Positions 25,372-33,597 of a DNA stretch of 64,000 nt are shown in pieces (position 1 is the stretch's first letter; each line of letters starts with the position of its first letter). Location of the stretch: contig DATLYX010000049.1 of NCBI GenBank assembly GCA_035574295.1, positions 22,335 to 86,334 of the forward strand. The letters run 5' to 3'. The stretch comes from PNAI01 sp035574295. Its GTDB lineage: Bacteria > Pseudomonadota > Alphaproteobacteria > Rhizobiales > Xanthobacteraceae. A program made the position numbers and the translations under genes. The notes beneath the pieces were generated by a model. The model was given only the letters and a program-made list of their open reading frames with translations, did no database searches and was not told the origin of the DNA.

Positions 25372-25698
25372 ATGATCAGCCGTATCTGGTACGGCTACAC
25401 CACGCCGCAAAATGCCGACGCCTATGAGACGCTGCTGAAAACCGAGATTTTTCCGGGCATCCTGGCGCGCCGGATCGACGGATTTCTGCGCATCGAGCTG
25501 TTCCGCCGCACCGCAGGAGACGAAGTGGAGTTCGCCACCGTACTGTGGTTCACCTCGCTCGACGCGGTGCGCGCCTTCGCTGGCGAGCGGTGGGAGGAGG
25601 CCGTGGTGCCGCCGGCCGCCCGCGCCCTGCTCAAGCGCTTCGACGAGCGCTCGCGTCATTACGACGTGCGCGAGATCCGCACCGCCCGCGCAAGCTAG
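25372..25698 (+). CDS. Small ABM-like (dimeric alpha/beta barrel) protein
   Basis: 108 residues. The pattern RIWYGYTTPQNADAYETLLK, then GFLRIELFRRTAGDEVEFATVLWFTS, then AVRAFAGERWEEAVVPPAAR and a C-terminal strand HYDVREI fits a dimeric alpha-beta barrel of the antibiotic-biosynthesis-monooxygenase type. Members range from real monooxygenases to heme-binding or unknown proteins, so no reaction can be named. GAGGAGAG lies 8 bases before ATG 25372. The gene is divergent from the sulfurtransferase. Its stop overlaps the stop of the convergent alaX-type gene by 4 bp. Confidence 0.8.
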   Translation: MISRIWYGYTTPQNADAYETLLKTEIFPGILARRIDGFLRIELFRRTAGDEVEFATVLWFTSLDAVRAFAGERWEEAVVPPAARALLKRFDERSRHYDVREIRTARAS

Positions 25699-26414
25699 AG
25701 CAGCGCCAGGCGCACGCGACGATTGATGCGGCCCTTCTTCTCGATTTGCGTTACCGCCACCTTGCCGATCTCGCTCGTTCGCCGCACGTGCGTGCCGCCG
25801 CATGGTTGCAGATCGTAGCCGACAATCTCCACGAGCCGCACTTTGCCGCTGCCCATCGGCGGTTTCACCGACATGGTTTTCACGAGACCCGGGTTGGCCT
25901 CCAGCTCCTCCGCCGTGATCCAACGCGCGCGCACTTCGGCATTGGCCGCAACGAGCCTGGCGAGCTTCTGCGTGATCGCCTCCTTGTCGAGGCCGGCCTC
26001 CGGGATGTCGAAATCGAGTCGTCCCTCCGTATCGCCGACCGCACCGCCCGTGACCGGATAGGGCAGCACCGCCGACAGCAGATGCAGCGCGGTGTGCATG
26101 CGCATGCGCGCGTAGCGCAGTTCCCAGTCGATCACCAATTGCACCGGCTCGCCCACGGCGAGCGCCGCCGCCGCCCCTTCCGCGGGCAGGTGCGCAATCT
26201 CGGTCTTGTCCGGATCGGTGTAATGGGCATTGGCGATGAGGATCGCATCGCCGGCGCGCGTGGTGAGCACGCCCCGGTCGCCCGGTTGTCCGCCCGAGGT
26301 GGCGTAGAAAACCGTGCGATCGAGCACGATCCCGCCGTCCGGCCTGAAGCCGACCACGGTGGCGCTGCACTCCTTCAGATAGGCATCCTCGCGAAACAGG
26401 CAGTCCGTGGCCAT
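25695..26414 (-). CDS. Alanyl-tRNA editing protein, AlaX type
   Basis: 239 residues, homologous to the editing domain of AlaRS. It carries the zinc-site pairs: HTALH at 107-111 (HxxxH) and CGGTH at 205-209 (CxxxH). FYATSGGQPGDRG (36-48) is the other conserved editing-site segment. The protein hydrolyses Ser- or Gly-mischarged tRNA-Ala in trans. The frame runs back to 26630 inside cysK, but homology starts at MATDCLFRED, so 26414 is used. The cysK stop is 25 bp upstream, so the two genes probably share a transcript. Confidence 0.92.
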   Translation of the reverse strand: MATDCLFREDAYLKECSATVVGFRPDGGIVLDRTVFYATSGGQPGDRGVLTTRAGDAILIANAHYTDPDKTEIAHLPAEGAAAALAVGEPVQLVIDWELRYARMRMHTALHLLSAVLPYPVTGGAVGDTEGRLDFDIPEAGLDKEAITQKLARLVAANAEVRARWITAEELEANPGLVKTMSVKPPMGSGKVRLVEIVGYDLQPCGGTHVRRTSEIGKVAVTQIEKKGRINRRVRLALL

Positions 26415-26439
26415 GATGGGCGGTCTCGCTGCGGCGGCT

Positions 26440-27480
26440 TCAAGTTTTCTCGAACGGAATCTGGATGTTCGACTTGCGTTCGAGCCAGGCGGGCACCGGA
26501 AGGTTTTTGGAGCGGAGGAAGGTCGGATTGAACAATTTTGACTGATAGCGCGAGGCGTAATCGGCGAGCACGGTGACGATGGTGTGGCCCGGCCCAAGCT
26601 CTTTGGCAAGGCGGATTGCGCCGGCGACATTGATGCCCGAGGAGCCGCCGAGCGAAATGCCCTCCTGCTCCATCAAATCGAACAGCAGCGGGATCGCTTC
26701 TTCGTCCGGGATCAGATAGGGCTTTTCCACTTTCAGGCCCTCGATGATCGGCGTCACCCGGCCAAGCCCGATGCCCTCGGTCACCGAATTGCCCTCCGAC
26801 GCCTTGGCCTTGCCGTGCGCGAACAATTCGTACATGGCCGCGCCGCGCGGGTCCGCGCAGCCGATGACGATGTCCTTCTTCTTCTCGCGCAGGAACCGCG
26901 ATACGCCGGCGAGCGTTCCGCCGGTGCCGATGGCGCAGATGAAGGCGTCGATCCGGCCGCCGGTTTGCTCCCAGATTTCCGGTCCGGTTGTGAGGTAGTG
27001 GGCCTTGGGGTTGTCGAGGTTGTTCCACTGATCGGCGAACAGCACTCCGTTCGGTTCGCTCGCGCGCAACTGCTGGGCAAGGCGCCGCGCCACGTGCTGA
27101 TAGTTGTTGGGATTGCTGTAAGGTACCGCCGGCACTTCGATCAGCTCGGCTCCGCACAGCCTGAGCGTATCCTTCTTTTCCTGGCTCTGGGTGTCGGGAA
27201 TGACGATCAGGGTCCTATAGCCGCGCGCGTTGGCGACGAGGGCAAGCCCGATGCCGGTATTGCCGGCCGTGCCTTCGACCACGAGCCCGCCGCGTCGGAT
27301 CTCGCCGCGCTTTTCCGCCTCCAAGATGATTTGGCGCGCCGGCCGGTCCTTCACCGACTGCCCGGGATTCATGAATTCGGCCTTGCCCAGGATGGTGCAG
27401 CCGGTCGCCTCCGAGGCGCGCCTGAGTTTGATCAGCGGCGTGTTGCCGATCGCGTCAACAATGCTCTCGCACATCGCCAT
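26440..27480 (-). CDS. cysK: Cysteine synthase (O-acetylserine sulfhydrylase)
   Basis: 346 residues of the fold-type II PLP family. The PLP Lys is K44 in NPGQSVKDRPARQ. VEGTAGNTGIGLA is the substrate-binding Asn loop, AIGTGGTLAGVSRFL is the phosphate-binding glycine loop, and GGSSGINVAGAI closes the cofactor site. It makes cysteine from O-acetylserine and sulfide. It is about 30-40 residues longer than E. coli CysK and belongs to the longer alphaproteobacterial group, in which a cystathionine beta-synthase-like side activity cannot be excluded. Start ATG 27480; a second in-frame ATG lies two codons on. Divergent from the diguanylate cyclase. Confidence 0.93.
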   Translation of the reverse strand: MAMCESIVDAIGNTPLIKLRRASEATGCTILGKAEFMNPGQSVKDRPARQIILEAEKRGEIRRGGLVVEGTAGNTGIGLALVANARGYRTLIVIPDTQSQEKKDTLRLCGAELIEVPAVPYSNPNNYQHVARRLAQQLRASEPNGVLFADQWNNLDNPKAHYLTTGPEIWEQTGGRIDAFICAIGTGGTLAGVSRFLREKKKDIVIGCADPRGAAMYELFAHGKAKASEGNSVTEGIGLGRVTPIIEGLKVEKPYLIPDEEAIPLLFDLMEQEGISLGGSSGINVAGAIRLAKELGPGHTIVTVLADYASRYQSKLFNPTFLRSKNLPVPAWLERKSNIQIPFEKT

Positions 27481-27769
27481 GACAAAACGGCCTTTGTAGG
27501 AAGCGCGGACCCTAGAGGAGCGCGCCGGGCGCCACAAGACTGCCGCGCGGGCTGCCGCCTAGGCAATCTGAGGTCGCAACCAGCCGCGCGCAACCCGGCG
27601 AAATAACTGGCCTTTTGCGCCTCGTCCAGCCCGGTGAAAAGATTGCCGAAACCATAAGACCGGTAAGGTCGCGGGTGTCCAGTCTCATTTATCGATTCTT
27701 TCCGCGCGGTTGATAGCCGTCATCCATCCCGATGGGGCCCCCGCTTTCGGCATTCGTGGATTGCATGAG
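27481..27769. promoter_or_regulatory. Divergent intergenic region cysK / diguanylate cyclase
   Basis: 289 bp that must contain the promoters of both genes. No operator, riboswitch or small gene is evident. Confidence 0.45.
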
Positions 27770-28987
27770 ATGGACCTCGACCTCAATACCCTCTTGCTGG
27801 TGACGGTCTATATCGAGGCGATGCTCGGATTGCTGCTGCTGTTCGCTTGGGTGCAGAACACGCAGATTTATGCCGTTGCGTGGTGGGGATTCTCGCATCT
27901 GTTGCGCTCCGCTTCGATCGTGCTGTTCGGCCTGTACGGCAGCGTGTCGGAGTTGATCGCCATCGATCTTGCCAACGCCATCCTGTTCACCGCCTTCGCC
28001 ATGACTTACGTCGGCGCGCGCGTGTTCGACGGCCGCTCGGTGCAGCCGGTTGCGCTTGTGGCCGGCGCGGTGATCTGGCTTCTGGCGAGCCGCACGTCGT
28101 TCATTACTGATTCTCTGGACGCCCGCGTTCTCTTGAGCTCCGGCATCATCACCGCTTATACGTGGCTGACGGCCTATGAATTCTGGCGCGGTCGCGCGGA
28201 ACCGCTCGTGTCGCGCATCCCCGCGGTGTTTATGCTGTTTGCCCACGGCGCGCTGTATCTGCTGCGCACGCCCATCCTCGCCTTCTTGCCGTGGACCAGT
28301 CAAAATCAGATTTTCTCGAGTGTCTGGCTGACGGTGCTCAGCTTCGAGGCGCTGCTGTTCACCATCTCCATCGCCTTCATTCTGCTCGCCATGGCGAAGG
28401 AGCGGACCGAGCTGCGCCATAAGACGGCGGCGTTGATCGATCCGTTGACCGGCATTGCCAATCGCCGCGCCTTCCTGGAGCAGGCCTCCGATCTGTTGTC
28501 GCGTCAATCGAATCCGGGTCGGACATGGGCGGTGCTGCTGATGGACCTCGACCATTTCAAATCGATCAACGACCGTTTCGGTCATGCCATCGGCGATCAG
28601 ATCCTGCAGATTTTCGCCGAAACCACGCAAAGCAAACTCGGCCCGCAGGACCTCATCGGCCGCCTCGGCGGCGAGGAATTCGCCATTGTCCTGCGCGACG
28701 CCAACCGGGAAAAGGCGCTGGCGATTGCCGAGCGGATCAGAACCACTTTCGCCGAGGCCGCAGCCACCGTCGACGGCTGCGCGGTGCACAGCACGGTGAG
28801 TGTCGGCGTTGTGGTGGAGGAGGGGCCTTCGCTCGACATATCGACGGCGCTCTCCCAGGCTGACCAGGCGCTGTATTACGCCAAGGCGCGCGGTCGCAAC
28901 CGGGTGGAACTCGCTTCCCTTGACCTCGTGCTCGACCGCGCCCGGCGCCGCGCGCCGGTCCAGACCCCAACCCAGTCGGCGGCCTGA
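27770..28987 (+). CDS. Membrane-bound diguanylate cyclase (GGDEF domain)
   Basis: 405 residues. The first ~220 residues contain about six to seven transmembrane helices forming a putative membrane sensor with no recognised periplasmic domain. The GGDEF domain follows (about 235-390). It has LIDPLTGIANRRAFLEQ, LLMDLDHFKSINDRFGHAIGD with the metal-binding Asp, and the active-site loop RLGGEEFAIVL. It should make cyclic di-GMP. The allosteric inhibitory RxxD just before the loop is missing its Arg (GPQD LIGRLGGEEF), so product inhibition may be absent. Start MDLDLNTLL at 27770 is preferred to a TTG at 27710. Cyclic di-GMP would fit the pilus and adhesin genes downstream, but the link is inference. 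Confidence 0.92.
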   Translation: MDLDLNTLLLVTVYIEAMLGLLLLFAWVQNTQIYAVAWWGFSHLLRSASIVLFGLYGSVSELIAIDLANAILFTAFAMTYVGARVFDGRSVQPVALVAGAVIWLLASRTSFITDSLDARVLLSSGIITAYTWLTAYEFWRGRAEPLVSRIPAVFMLFAHGALYLLRTPILAFLPWTSQNQIFSSVWLTVLSFEALLFTISIAFILLAMAKERTELRHKTAALIDPLTGIANRRAFLEQASDLLSRQSNPGRTWAVLLMDLDHFKSINDRFGHAIGDQILQIFAETTQSKLGPQDLIGRLGGEEFAIVLRDANREKALAIAERIRTTFAEAAATVDGCAVHSTVSVGVVVEEGPSLDISTALSQADQALYYAKARGRNRVELASLDLVLDRARRRAPVQTPTQSAA

Positions 28988-29019
28988 GGGCCGCAAAGAG
29001 ACAGAAGCCGCCTCATACC

Positions 29020-29720
29020 GGCGCGCCATTCCTTCGACTTGAGCATCGACCGGTGCATCATCTTCGTGTCCCGGGCGCAGCGCAGCGCGGAGCGAAGCGG
29101 AGTGGTGCGCTGCAGACCCGGGACCGTTACAAGCTCCGAATCCGCAACGGTCCCGGATCAGCGGTGCACCGCTCCGCGCCTTCGGCGCTGCGCGCTGCAC
29201 CGCATCCGGGACGTTCGGTTGGACGTGCGGTTGAATGCAACGCTGTGCACCCACTCGTGTCCCGGGCGCAGCGCAGCGCGGAGCGAAGCGGAGTGGTGCG
29301 CTGCAGACCCGGGACCGTTACAAGCTCCGAATCCGCAACGGTCCCGGAGCAGCGGTGCACCGCTCCGCGCCTTCGGCGCTGTGCGCTGCACCGCATCCGG
29401 GACGTTCGGTTGGACGTGCGGTTGAATGCAACGCTGTGCACCCCACTCGTGTCCCGGGCGCAGCGCAGCGCGGAGCGAAGCGGAGCGGTGCGCTGCAGAC
29501 CCGGGACCGTTACAAGCTCCGGGTCCGCAACGGTCCCGGATCAGCGGTGCATTGCATCCGGGACGAAGCGAGGCCTTGTCTTTGGCGGTCCCGGATCAGC
29601 GGTGCACCGCTCCGCGCCTTCGGCGCTGCGCGCTGCACCGCATCCGGGACGTAGGGACGTAGAAATACGCTCGCGCTGCACCGCATCCGGGACCTGCGGT
29701 TGAATGCAACGCACAGACGT
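29020..29720. repeat. Repeat island with 191/192-bp tandem units
   Basis: Two nearly identical full units (29066-29256, 191 bp; 29257-29448, 192 bp) and a third partial unit (29449 to about 29560) stand head to tail. Each unit holds the CCCGGGCGCAGCGCAGCGCG module, a spacer with CTGCAGACCCGGGACCGTTA, and the GGTCCCGGATCAGCGG module running to GCACCGCATCCGGGAC. It ends in a tail containing GGTTGAATGCAACGCTGTGC. After a deletion-like break the second module recurs at about 29586-29652, and the tail again at 29690-29712. Copies differ by only a few bases. The same modules occur at 6922-7148 and inverted at 39737-39803. Open frames across the area are low-complexity translations of the repeat and are not called as genes. 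Confidence 0.92.
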
Positions 29721-29769
29721 AGTGTCATTGGCCGGTACAGGTGCTAGGTTTTCGCCGTCGAGGTGTTGC

Positions 29770-30753
29770 ATGAAATACCGCCGCGCCGACGCCAAGGACT
29801 ATGCCCGCGTGCACATGCGCGGCATCTGGGCCGCCGCGCTCATGCCCTTCGCCCCGGACCTGTCCATCGACGAGACCGGCTTCCGCCGCAACCTGCGCCA
29901 CTGGGTCGATGATCTCGGCATCGACGGGGTCTTCGTGAGCGGCAAGCAGGGCGAGTTCTTCTCCATGTCGCTTGCCGAGCGCAAGCGCACCTTCGAGCTC
30001 GCCGTTGATGAGATCGGCGACCGGGCCGGCACCATCATGTCGTGCTCGGACCAGAACATGGACGTGGTCATCGAGCTTGCCCGCCACGCCCAGGCGGTCG
30101 GCGCCGATTACATCGTGGTGCACGCGCCCGTGTTGCACTTCCTGCACAAGCAGGACGAGACGCTCTACGAATACTACCGCACCATCAGCGAAAAGGTGGA
30201 CATCGGCATTGCGCTGTGGAGCCATCCCGACTCCGGCTACCTGATGAGCCCGGAGCTGTGCGCACGCATCGCCGAATTGCCTAACATCGTGGCCATCAAG
30301 TACAGCGTACCGCGCGAGATGTATGTGCGGCTTACGCATCTTGTCGGCGACAAGCTCATCGTCAGCACCGCCTCCGAGGAGGAATGGTTCGACAACATCG
30401 TGGAACTGGGCTGGCGGCTGTATTTGTGTTCCTCGCCGCCGTACCTGTTCCAGACCAAGACGGACCGCCGCATGCGCGAATACACCGACCTTGCGTTCCG
30501 GGGCGAAATCGCCCGCGCCAAGCTCGTGCGCGACAGCCTCAATTCGGTGCGCGAGGCGTTCCGCCGCACGCGGCCGCCGGAAAAGCCGCCGGCGCATTCC
30601 AAATTCTGGCAGGAGCTTTTGGGGCAGGTAGGCGGCCGCGTGCGACCGCCCATGCTGGAGCTCACCGAAGCGGAAAAGGAAGCCACCCGCCGCGCCTTCG
30701 CCGCATGCGGCTTGAAGCTGGATCATGCCGCGCTCGCCACGAGCGCCGCCTGA
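29770..30753 (+). CDS. Dihydrodipicolinate synthase/N-acetylneuraminate lyase family protein
   Basis: 327 residues with a TIM-barrel DapA-family core. GIWAAALMPFAPDLSIDETG (18-37) and GVFVSGKQGEFFSMSLAER (53-71) are the usual first elements. The Schiff-base Lys is K177 in IVAIKYSVPREM. Where DapA has the catalytic Tyr in LYNVP, this protein reads IALWSHPDSG, so the standard Tyr is lost. It also has a C-terminal tail of about 40 residues beyond the barrel. The reaction is probably a pyruvate- or keto-acid-dependent aldolase, dehydratase or hydratase, but its substrate is unknown. Start ATG 29770 follows the repeat island. The dioxygenase gene starts 22 bp after the stop, so the pair is likely one transcript. 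Confidence 0.87.
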   Translation: MKYRRADAKDYARVHMRGIWAAALMPFAPDLSIDETGFRRNLRHWVDDLGIDGVFVSGKQGEFFSMSLAERKRTFELAVDEIGDRAGTIMSCSDQNMDVVIELARHAQAVGADYIVVHAPVLHFLHKQDETLYEYYRTISEKVDIGIALWSHPDSGYLMSPELCARIAELPNIVAIKYSVPREMYVRLTHLVGDKLIVSTASEEEWFDNIVELGWRLYLCSSPPYLFQTKTDRRMREYTDLAFRGEIARAKLVRDSLNSVREAFRRTRPPEKPPAHSKFWQELLGQVGGRVRPPMLELTEAEKEATRRAFAACGLKLDHAALATSAA

Positions 30754-30775
30754 CGGAGCAGCCACGGAGCAGCCT

Positions 30776-31321
30776 ATGCGTACCGGACGCCTTCGCGCCT
30801 TCAACTTCCAGAAATGGATCGAGGAGAACCAGCACCTCCTGAAACCGCCGGTCGGCAACAAGAAGGTGTTTGAGGACGGGGAGATGACCGTGCAGGTGGT
30901 GGGCGGCCCGAACGAGCGCTGCGATTACCACGACGATCCGGTGGAGGAATTTTTCTACCAGCTCAAGGGCAACATGGTGCTCAAAGTGGGCGACAACGGC
31001 GATTTTTACGATGTGCCGATCCGCGAGGGCGACGTGTTCCTGTTGCCGCCGCACGTGCGCCATTCGCCGCAGCGGCCGGCCGGTTCCATCGGCCTCGTGG
31101 TCGAGCCCAAGCGCCAGGAGGACGAGCTCGACGGCTTCGAATGGTATTGTTTCGAGTGCGGCGCGCTCGTGCACCGGATCGAAGTGAAGGTGAAACACCT
31201 GGTGAAGGATTTGCCGCCGCTCTACGAAGCGTTCTACAACAACGAGGCCGCGCGCAAGTGCAAGCGCTGCGGCGCCATCCATCCGGGCAAGAAGCCGCCG
31301 CCCGGCTGGGCGAACATTTAG
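30776..31321 (+). CDS. nbaC: 3-hydroxyanthranilate 3,4-dioxygenase
   Basis: 181 residues, the length of bacterial HAO. The cupin iron ligands are H52 and E58 (in CDYHDDPVEEFFYQLKG) and H96 (in PPHVRHSPQRP). Substrate-binding R48, R100 and E110 are present. The second, rubredoxin-like iron site of bacterial enzymes is complete: CFEC at 125-128 and CKRC at 162-165. The enzyme opens 3-hydroxyanthranilate to 2-amino-3-carboxymuconate semialdehyde, a step in tryptophan/kynurenine and 2-nitrobenzoate catabolism. No semialdehyde decarboxylase or kynureninase is visible in the window. It shares a probable transcript with the DHDPS-family gene. Confidence 0.95.
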   Translation: MRTGRLRAFNFQKWIEENQHLLKPPVGNKKVFEDGEMTVQVVGGPNERCDYHDDPVEEFFYQLKGNMVLKVGDNGDFYDVPIREGDVFLLPPHVRHSPQRPAGSIGLVVEPKRQEDELDGFEWYCFECGALVHRIEVKVKHLVKDLPPLYEAFYNNEAARKCKRCGAIHPGKKPPPGWANI

Positions 31322-31343
31322 GCATACCTCAGCCCGCCTGGCG

Positions 31344-31961
31344 TCAGCACACGCTCGTGGGTTGCGCGTGAACCCGCAGATCCGCCAACAGGTGAGCCGG
31401 AACGTCGTCGCGCTGGCTCACCAGGATGGCGAGCGAACCGTCGCTTCTGACGCGCTCGACCAAAAGCGCGGCGCTTTGCGGAGAAAGCCGGGCCTCGCGA
31501 TTGTTGGCCACATAGCGCATCACCACATCGTCCCCGCGCGCAACCAACAGATCAACGATCGGCTCAGCGAGCCGACTGCGGCAGGCGATCGCAAGCAGAT
31601 GCGTCTGCCCTCTGGCGCGGGCGATCTCCATGAGGACCGAATCTTCGATGCAAGGCGAGCGCAGCAGCACGGGTTCGGCGACCCTGATATCGTCGTCGAG
31701 CGCGAGGCGGTTCACCGTGAGGAAAGGGGCGTTGGCGAGCGGGGCGAGCCGCCGCGCCAGCGCCGCGGCCGATTCCTTGTCGACCTCGGTGATCAGAAGG
31801 CTGAACAGCCGGTCGAACAGATTGATCTGCGCCGGCCGGTAGCGTTCGGCGTTCTCCATGAACAGATCGGCGATCGATTTCAGGAGCGCCGGACGCTTGG
31901 CCGGCGGGACGCGCCGCAACAGATTCTCCAGCTCGGTGAGCTTCGAATTCCGCTCCGTCAT
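31344..31961 (-). CDS. DUF2336 domain protein, short form
   Basis: 205 residues, mostly alpha-helical. LTELENLLRRVPPAKRPALL and DLFMENAERYRPAQINLFDRL match the N-terminal part of alphaproteobacterial DUF2336 proteins, followed by HEAT-like helical pairs (LLRSPCIEDSVLMEIARARG; VMRYVANNREARLSPQSAAL). Typical DUF2336 proteins are much longer (about 350 residues), so this one lacks the C-terminal half or belongs to a short subgroup. Function unknown; a scaffold or signalling adaptor is a guess. Convergent with the dioxygenase gene, 22 bp between stops. Confidence 0.75.
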   Translation of the reverse strand: MTERNSKLTELENLLRRVPPAKRPALLKSIADLFMENAERYRPAQINLFDRLFSLLITEVDKESAAALARRLAPLANAPFLTVNRLALDDDIRVAEPVLLRSPCIEDSVLMEIARARGQTHLLAIACRSRLAEPIVDLLVARGDDVVMRYVANNREARLSPQSAALLVERVRSDGSLAILVSQRDDVPAHLLADLRVHAQPTSVC

Positions 31962-32133
31962 GGCAGCCGCCGCTTGTTGTGCCGGCGCGAATTTTCAGCG
32001 AATCCGCGCCGATTGTAGCAACCGCGACGGCCCGCCGGAAAGCCGCTGCCGGATCGGCGGAAATGCACATTGACGCATCCCGTGGCGTGGCCGACAATTT
32101 GCGCTGAAGTCGAATACCCAACGCGAGGCTGTC

Positions 32134-33123
32134 ATGGCGCTTGTCCATAGGCTTGCAACTCTGCTGCGCAGCGTTGCTGCTGTTGCGGCTATGCTGATCG
32201 CGCTCTCCACGGCCGGCGCCCAGACCTGGCCGAGCAAACCCATCAGACTCATCGTGCCGTTCGCACCCGGCGGTGCCAACGACATCGTGGCGCGCCTGTT
32301 GCAGCCCTCGCTGGAAAAAGCCCTGGGCCAGCCGATCGTGGTCGAAAATCGCCCCGGCGCGAGCGGCGTGACGGGCACCGACGCGGTCGCGAAATCACCG
32401 CCCGACGGCCACACGCTCGGCGTTGCGCTGGCGACGCATTCGGTCAACCCGGCGGTCAATCCCAAAATGCCTTACGACACGGAGAAGGATTTGAGCCCGA
32501 TCATCCTGATCGGCAAAAATCCGCTGATGTTCGTGGTCAACGCCAACGTGCCGGCCAAGACGCTGGCCGAATTTGCCGCGCTCGCCAAGGCCAACCCGGA
32601 AAAATACAACTACTCCACGCCCGGCGCGGCAAGCCAGGCGCATCTCGTCATTTCGCAGTGGAGCAACCTTGCCGGCGTGCGCATCCAGCATGTGCCGTAT
32701 CGCGGCGGTGCGCCCGCCATCATGTCGACCGTTTCGGGCGAGACCCAGTTTTCGGTGATGTCGTCGCTCGTCTCCGCGCCCCATATCCAGGCTGGCAAGC
32801 TGCGCGCGCTTGCCGTTGGCAGCCTGACGCGCGACCCAAAATTTCCCGATGTCCCGACCGTGGTGGAATCAGGCTATCCCGGCGTCGAAGCCGTGACCTG
32901 GGTCGGCATGTTCGCGCCCGCCGGCACGCCGCGGCCGATCATCGATCGGCTCAACGCCGAGATCAACCGCATCATCCGCGAGCCGGAGATCAAGGCCAAG
33001 CTCGACCAGCAGGGCATCGTGGCGGGCGGCGGCACGCCGGAGGAATTTGCTGCTCTGATCTCGGCCGAGATCAAACGCTGGACCGCGGTCGCGCGCGCCA
33101 ACAATATTTCGCTCGAACGATAG
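32134..33123 (+). CDS. Bug/TctC-type tripartite tricarboxylate transporter substrate-binding protein
   Basis: 329 residues. A signal peptide (1 to about 29, ending STAGAQ) is followed by the mature start TWPSKPIRLIVPFAPGGAND, which is diagnostic of Bug proteins. The ligand loops VENRPGASGVTGTDAVAKSP and NYSTPGAASQAHL are present. These periplasmic proteins bind carboxylates and other small acids. The TctA/TctB membrane partners are not in the window, so it is an orphan binding protein here, as is common for the family. It may capture the substrate for the neighbouring catabolic genes (inference). Confidence 0.93.
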   Translation: MALVHRLATLLRSVAAVAAMLIALSTAGAQTWPSKPIRLIVPFAPGGANDIVARLLQPSLEKALGQPIVVENRPGASGVTGTDAVAKSPPDGHTLGVALATHSVNPAVNPKMPYDTEKDLSPIILIGKNPLMFVVNANVPAKTLAEFAALAKANPEKYNYSTPGAASQAHLVISQWSNLAGVRIQHVPYRGGAPAIMSTVSGETQFSVMSSLVSAPHIQAGKLRALAVGSLTRDPKFPDVPTVVESGYPGVEAVTWVGMFAPAGTPRPIIDRLNAEINRIIREPEIKAKLDQQGIVAGGGTPEEFAALISAEIKRWTAVARANNISLER

Positions 33124-33136
33124 GCCGGCGGCCGGT

Positions 33137-33439
33137 TCACGTCTCGTCGCGGCCGAACGCCTTGCGCAGCTCGACTTTCGCCCGCTCCAGAATTTTGCGC
33201 TGCGCAGCCGGCAGGTTTCGTCCTGCGCGGTTGATATAGAAGGTGAGCATCGACAGGGCCGAGCGAAACGGCTCGGCTTTCCGCCGCGTGCTGAGTTCCG
33301 CCGAACGCTTCAGCGACATGGCAATCCGCTTGGGATCGCGCCATGTGAACACACCCGGTTCCAGATCCAGCGCATTGCTGCGCCGGGTGACCTCCGCCGA
33401 CCAGCGGCGGCCGCCGCCGCTGCGCGCGCGCTTGGCCAT
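33137..33439 (-). CDS. DUF3175 domain protein
   Basis: 100 residues, very basic. The pattern RRWSAEVTRRSNALDLEPGV, then DPKRIAMSLKRSAELSTRRK, then SALSMLTFYINRAGRNLPA is characteristic of the small DUF3175 family found in Hyphomicrobiales and other bacteria. Function unknown. A nucleic-acid-binding role would fit the charge but is not shown. It is convergent with the Bug protein gene (13 bp between stops). Confidence 0.85.
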   Translation of the reverse strand: MAKRARSGGGRRWSAEVTRRSNALDLEPGVFTWRDPKRIAMSLKRSAELSTRRKAEPFRSALSMLTFYINRAGRNLPAAQRKILERAKVELRKAFGRDET

Positions 33440-33597
33440 GGGCGACCCCTATTCGCAACAACCAGACCGGCCAACAATCGGTCCGGCGTTGCGTTCCGAC
33501 ATTTTGGCACCACCCTCGGCGCCGCGCGAGGAAGGGCTGTGCGGCGGGAATGATGGCGGCGCTTGACGCGCTTTCATCGTCTGCTGCGCTCGCTTAT

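Noticed and set aside
25695..26630. Long form of the AlaX protein starting inside cysK
   Set aside because: The extra 72 codons overlap the end of cysK in another frame and do not match the family; ATG 26414 matches the conserved start.
29066..29560. CRISPR-like array
   Set aside because: Units of 191/192 bp repeat in full without short unique spacers, and no cas genes are nearby.
29053..29703. Open frame of 216 codons across the repeat island
   Set aside because: It is a three-fold translation of the DNA repeat unit in several frames at once, with no start signal and no family; the DNA repeat explains it.
31362..32018. 218-codon plus-strand frame opposite the DUF2336 gene
   Set aside because: It is a GC-driven shadow rich in Arg, His and Gln; the minus frame has family-like helices.
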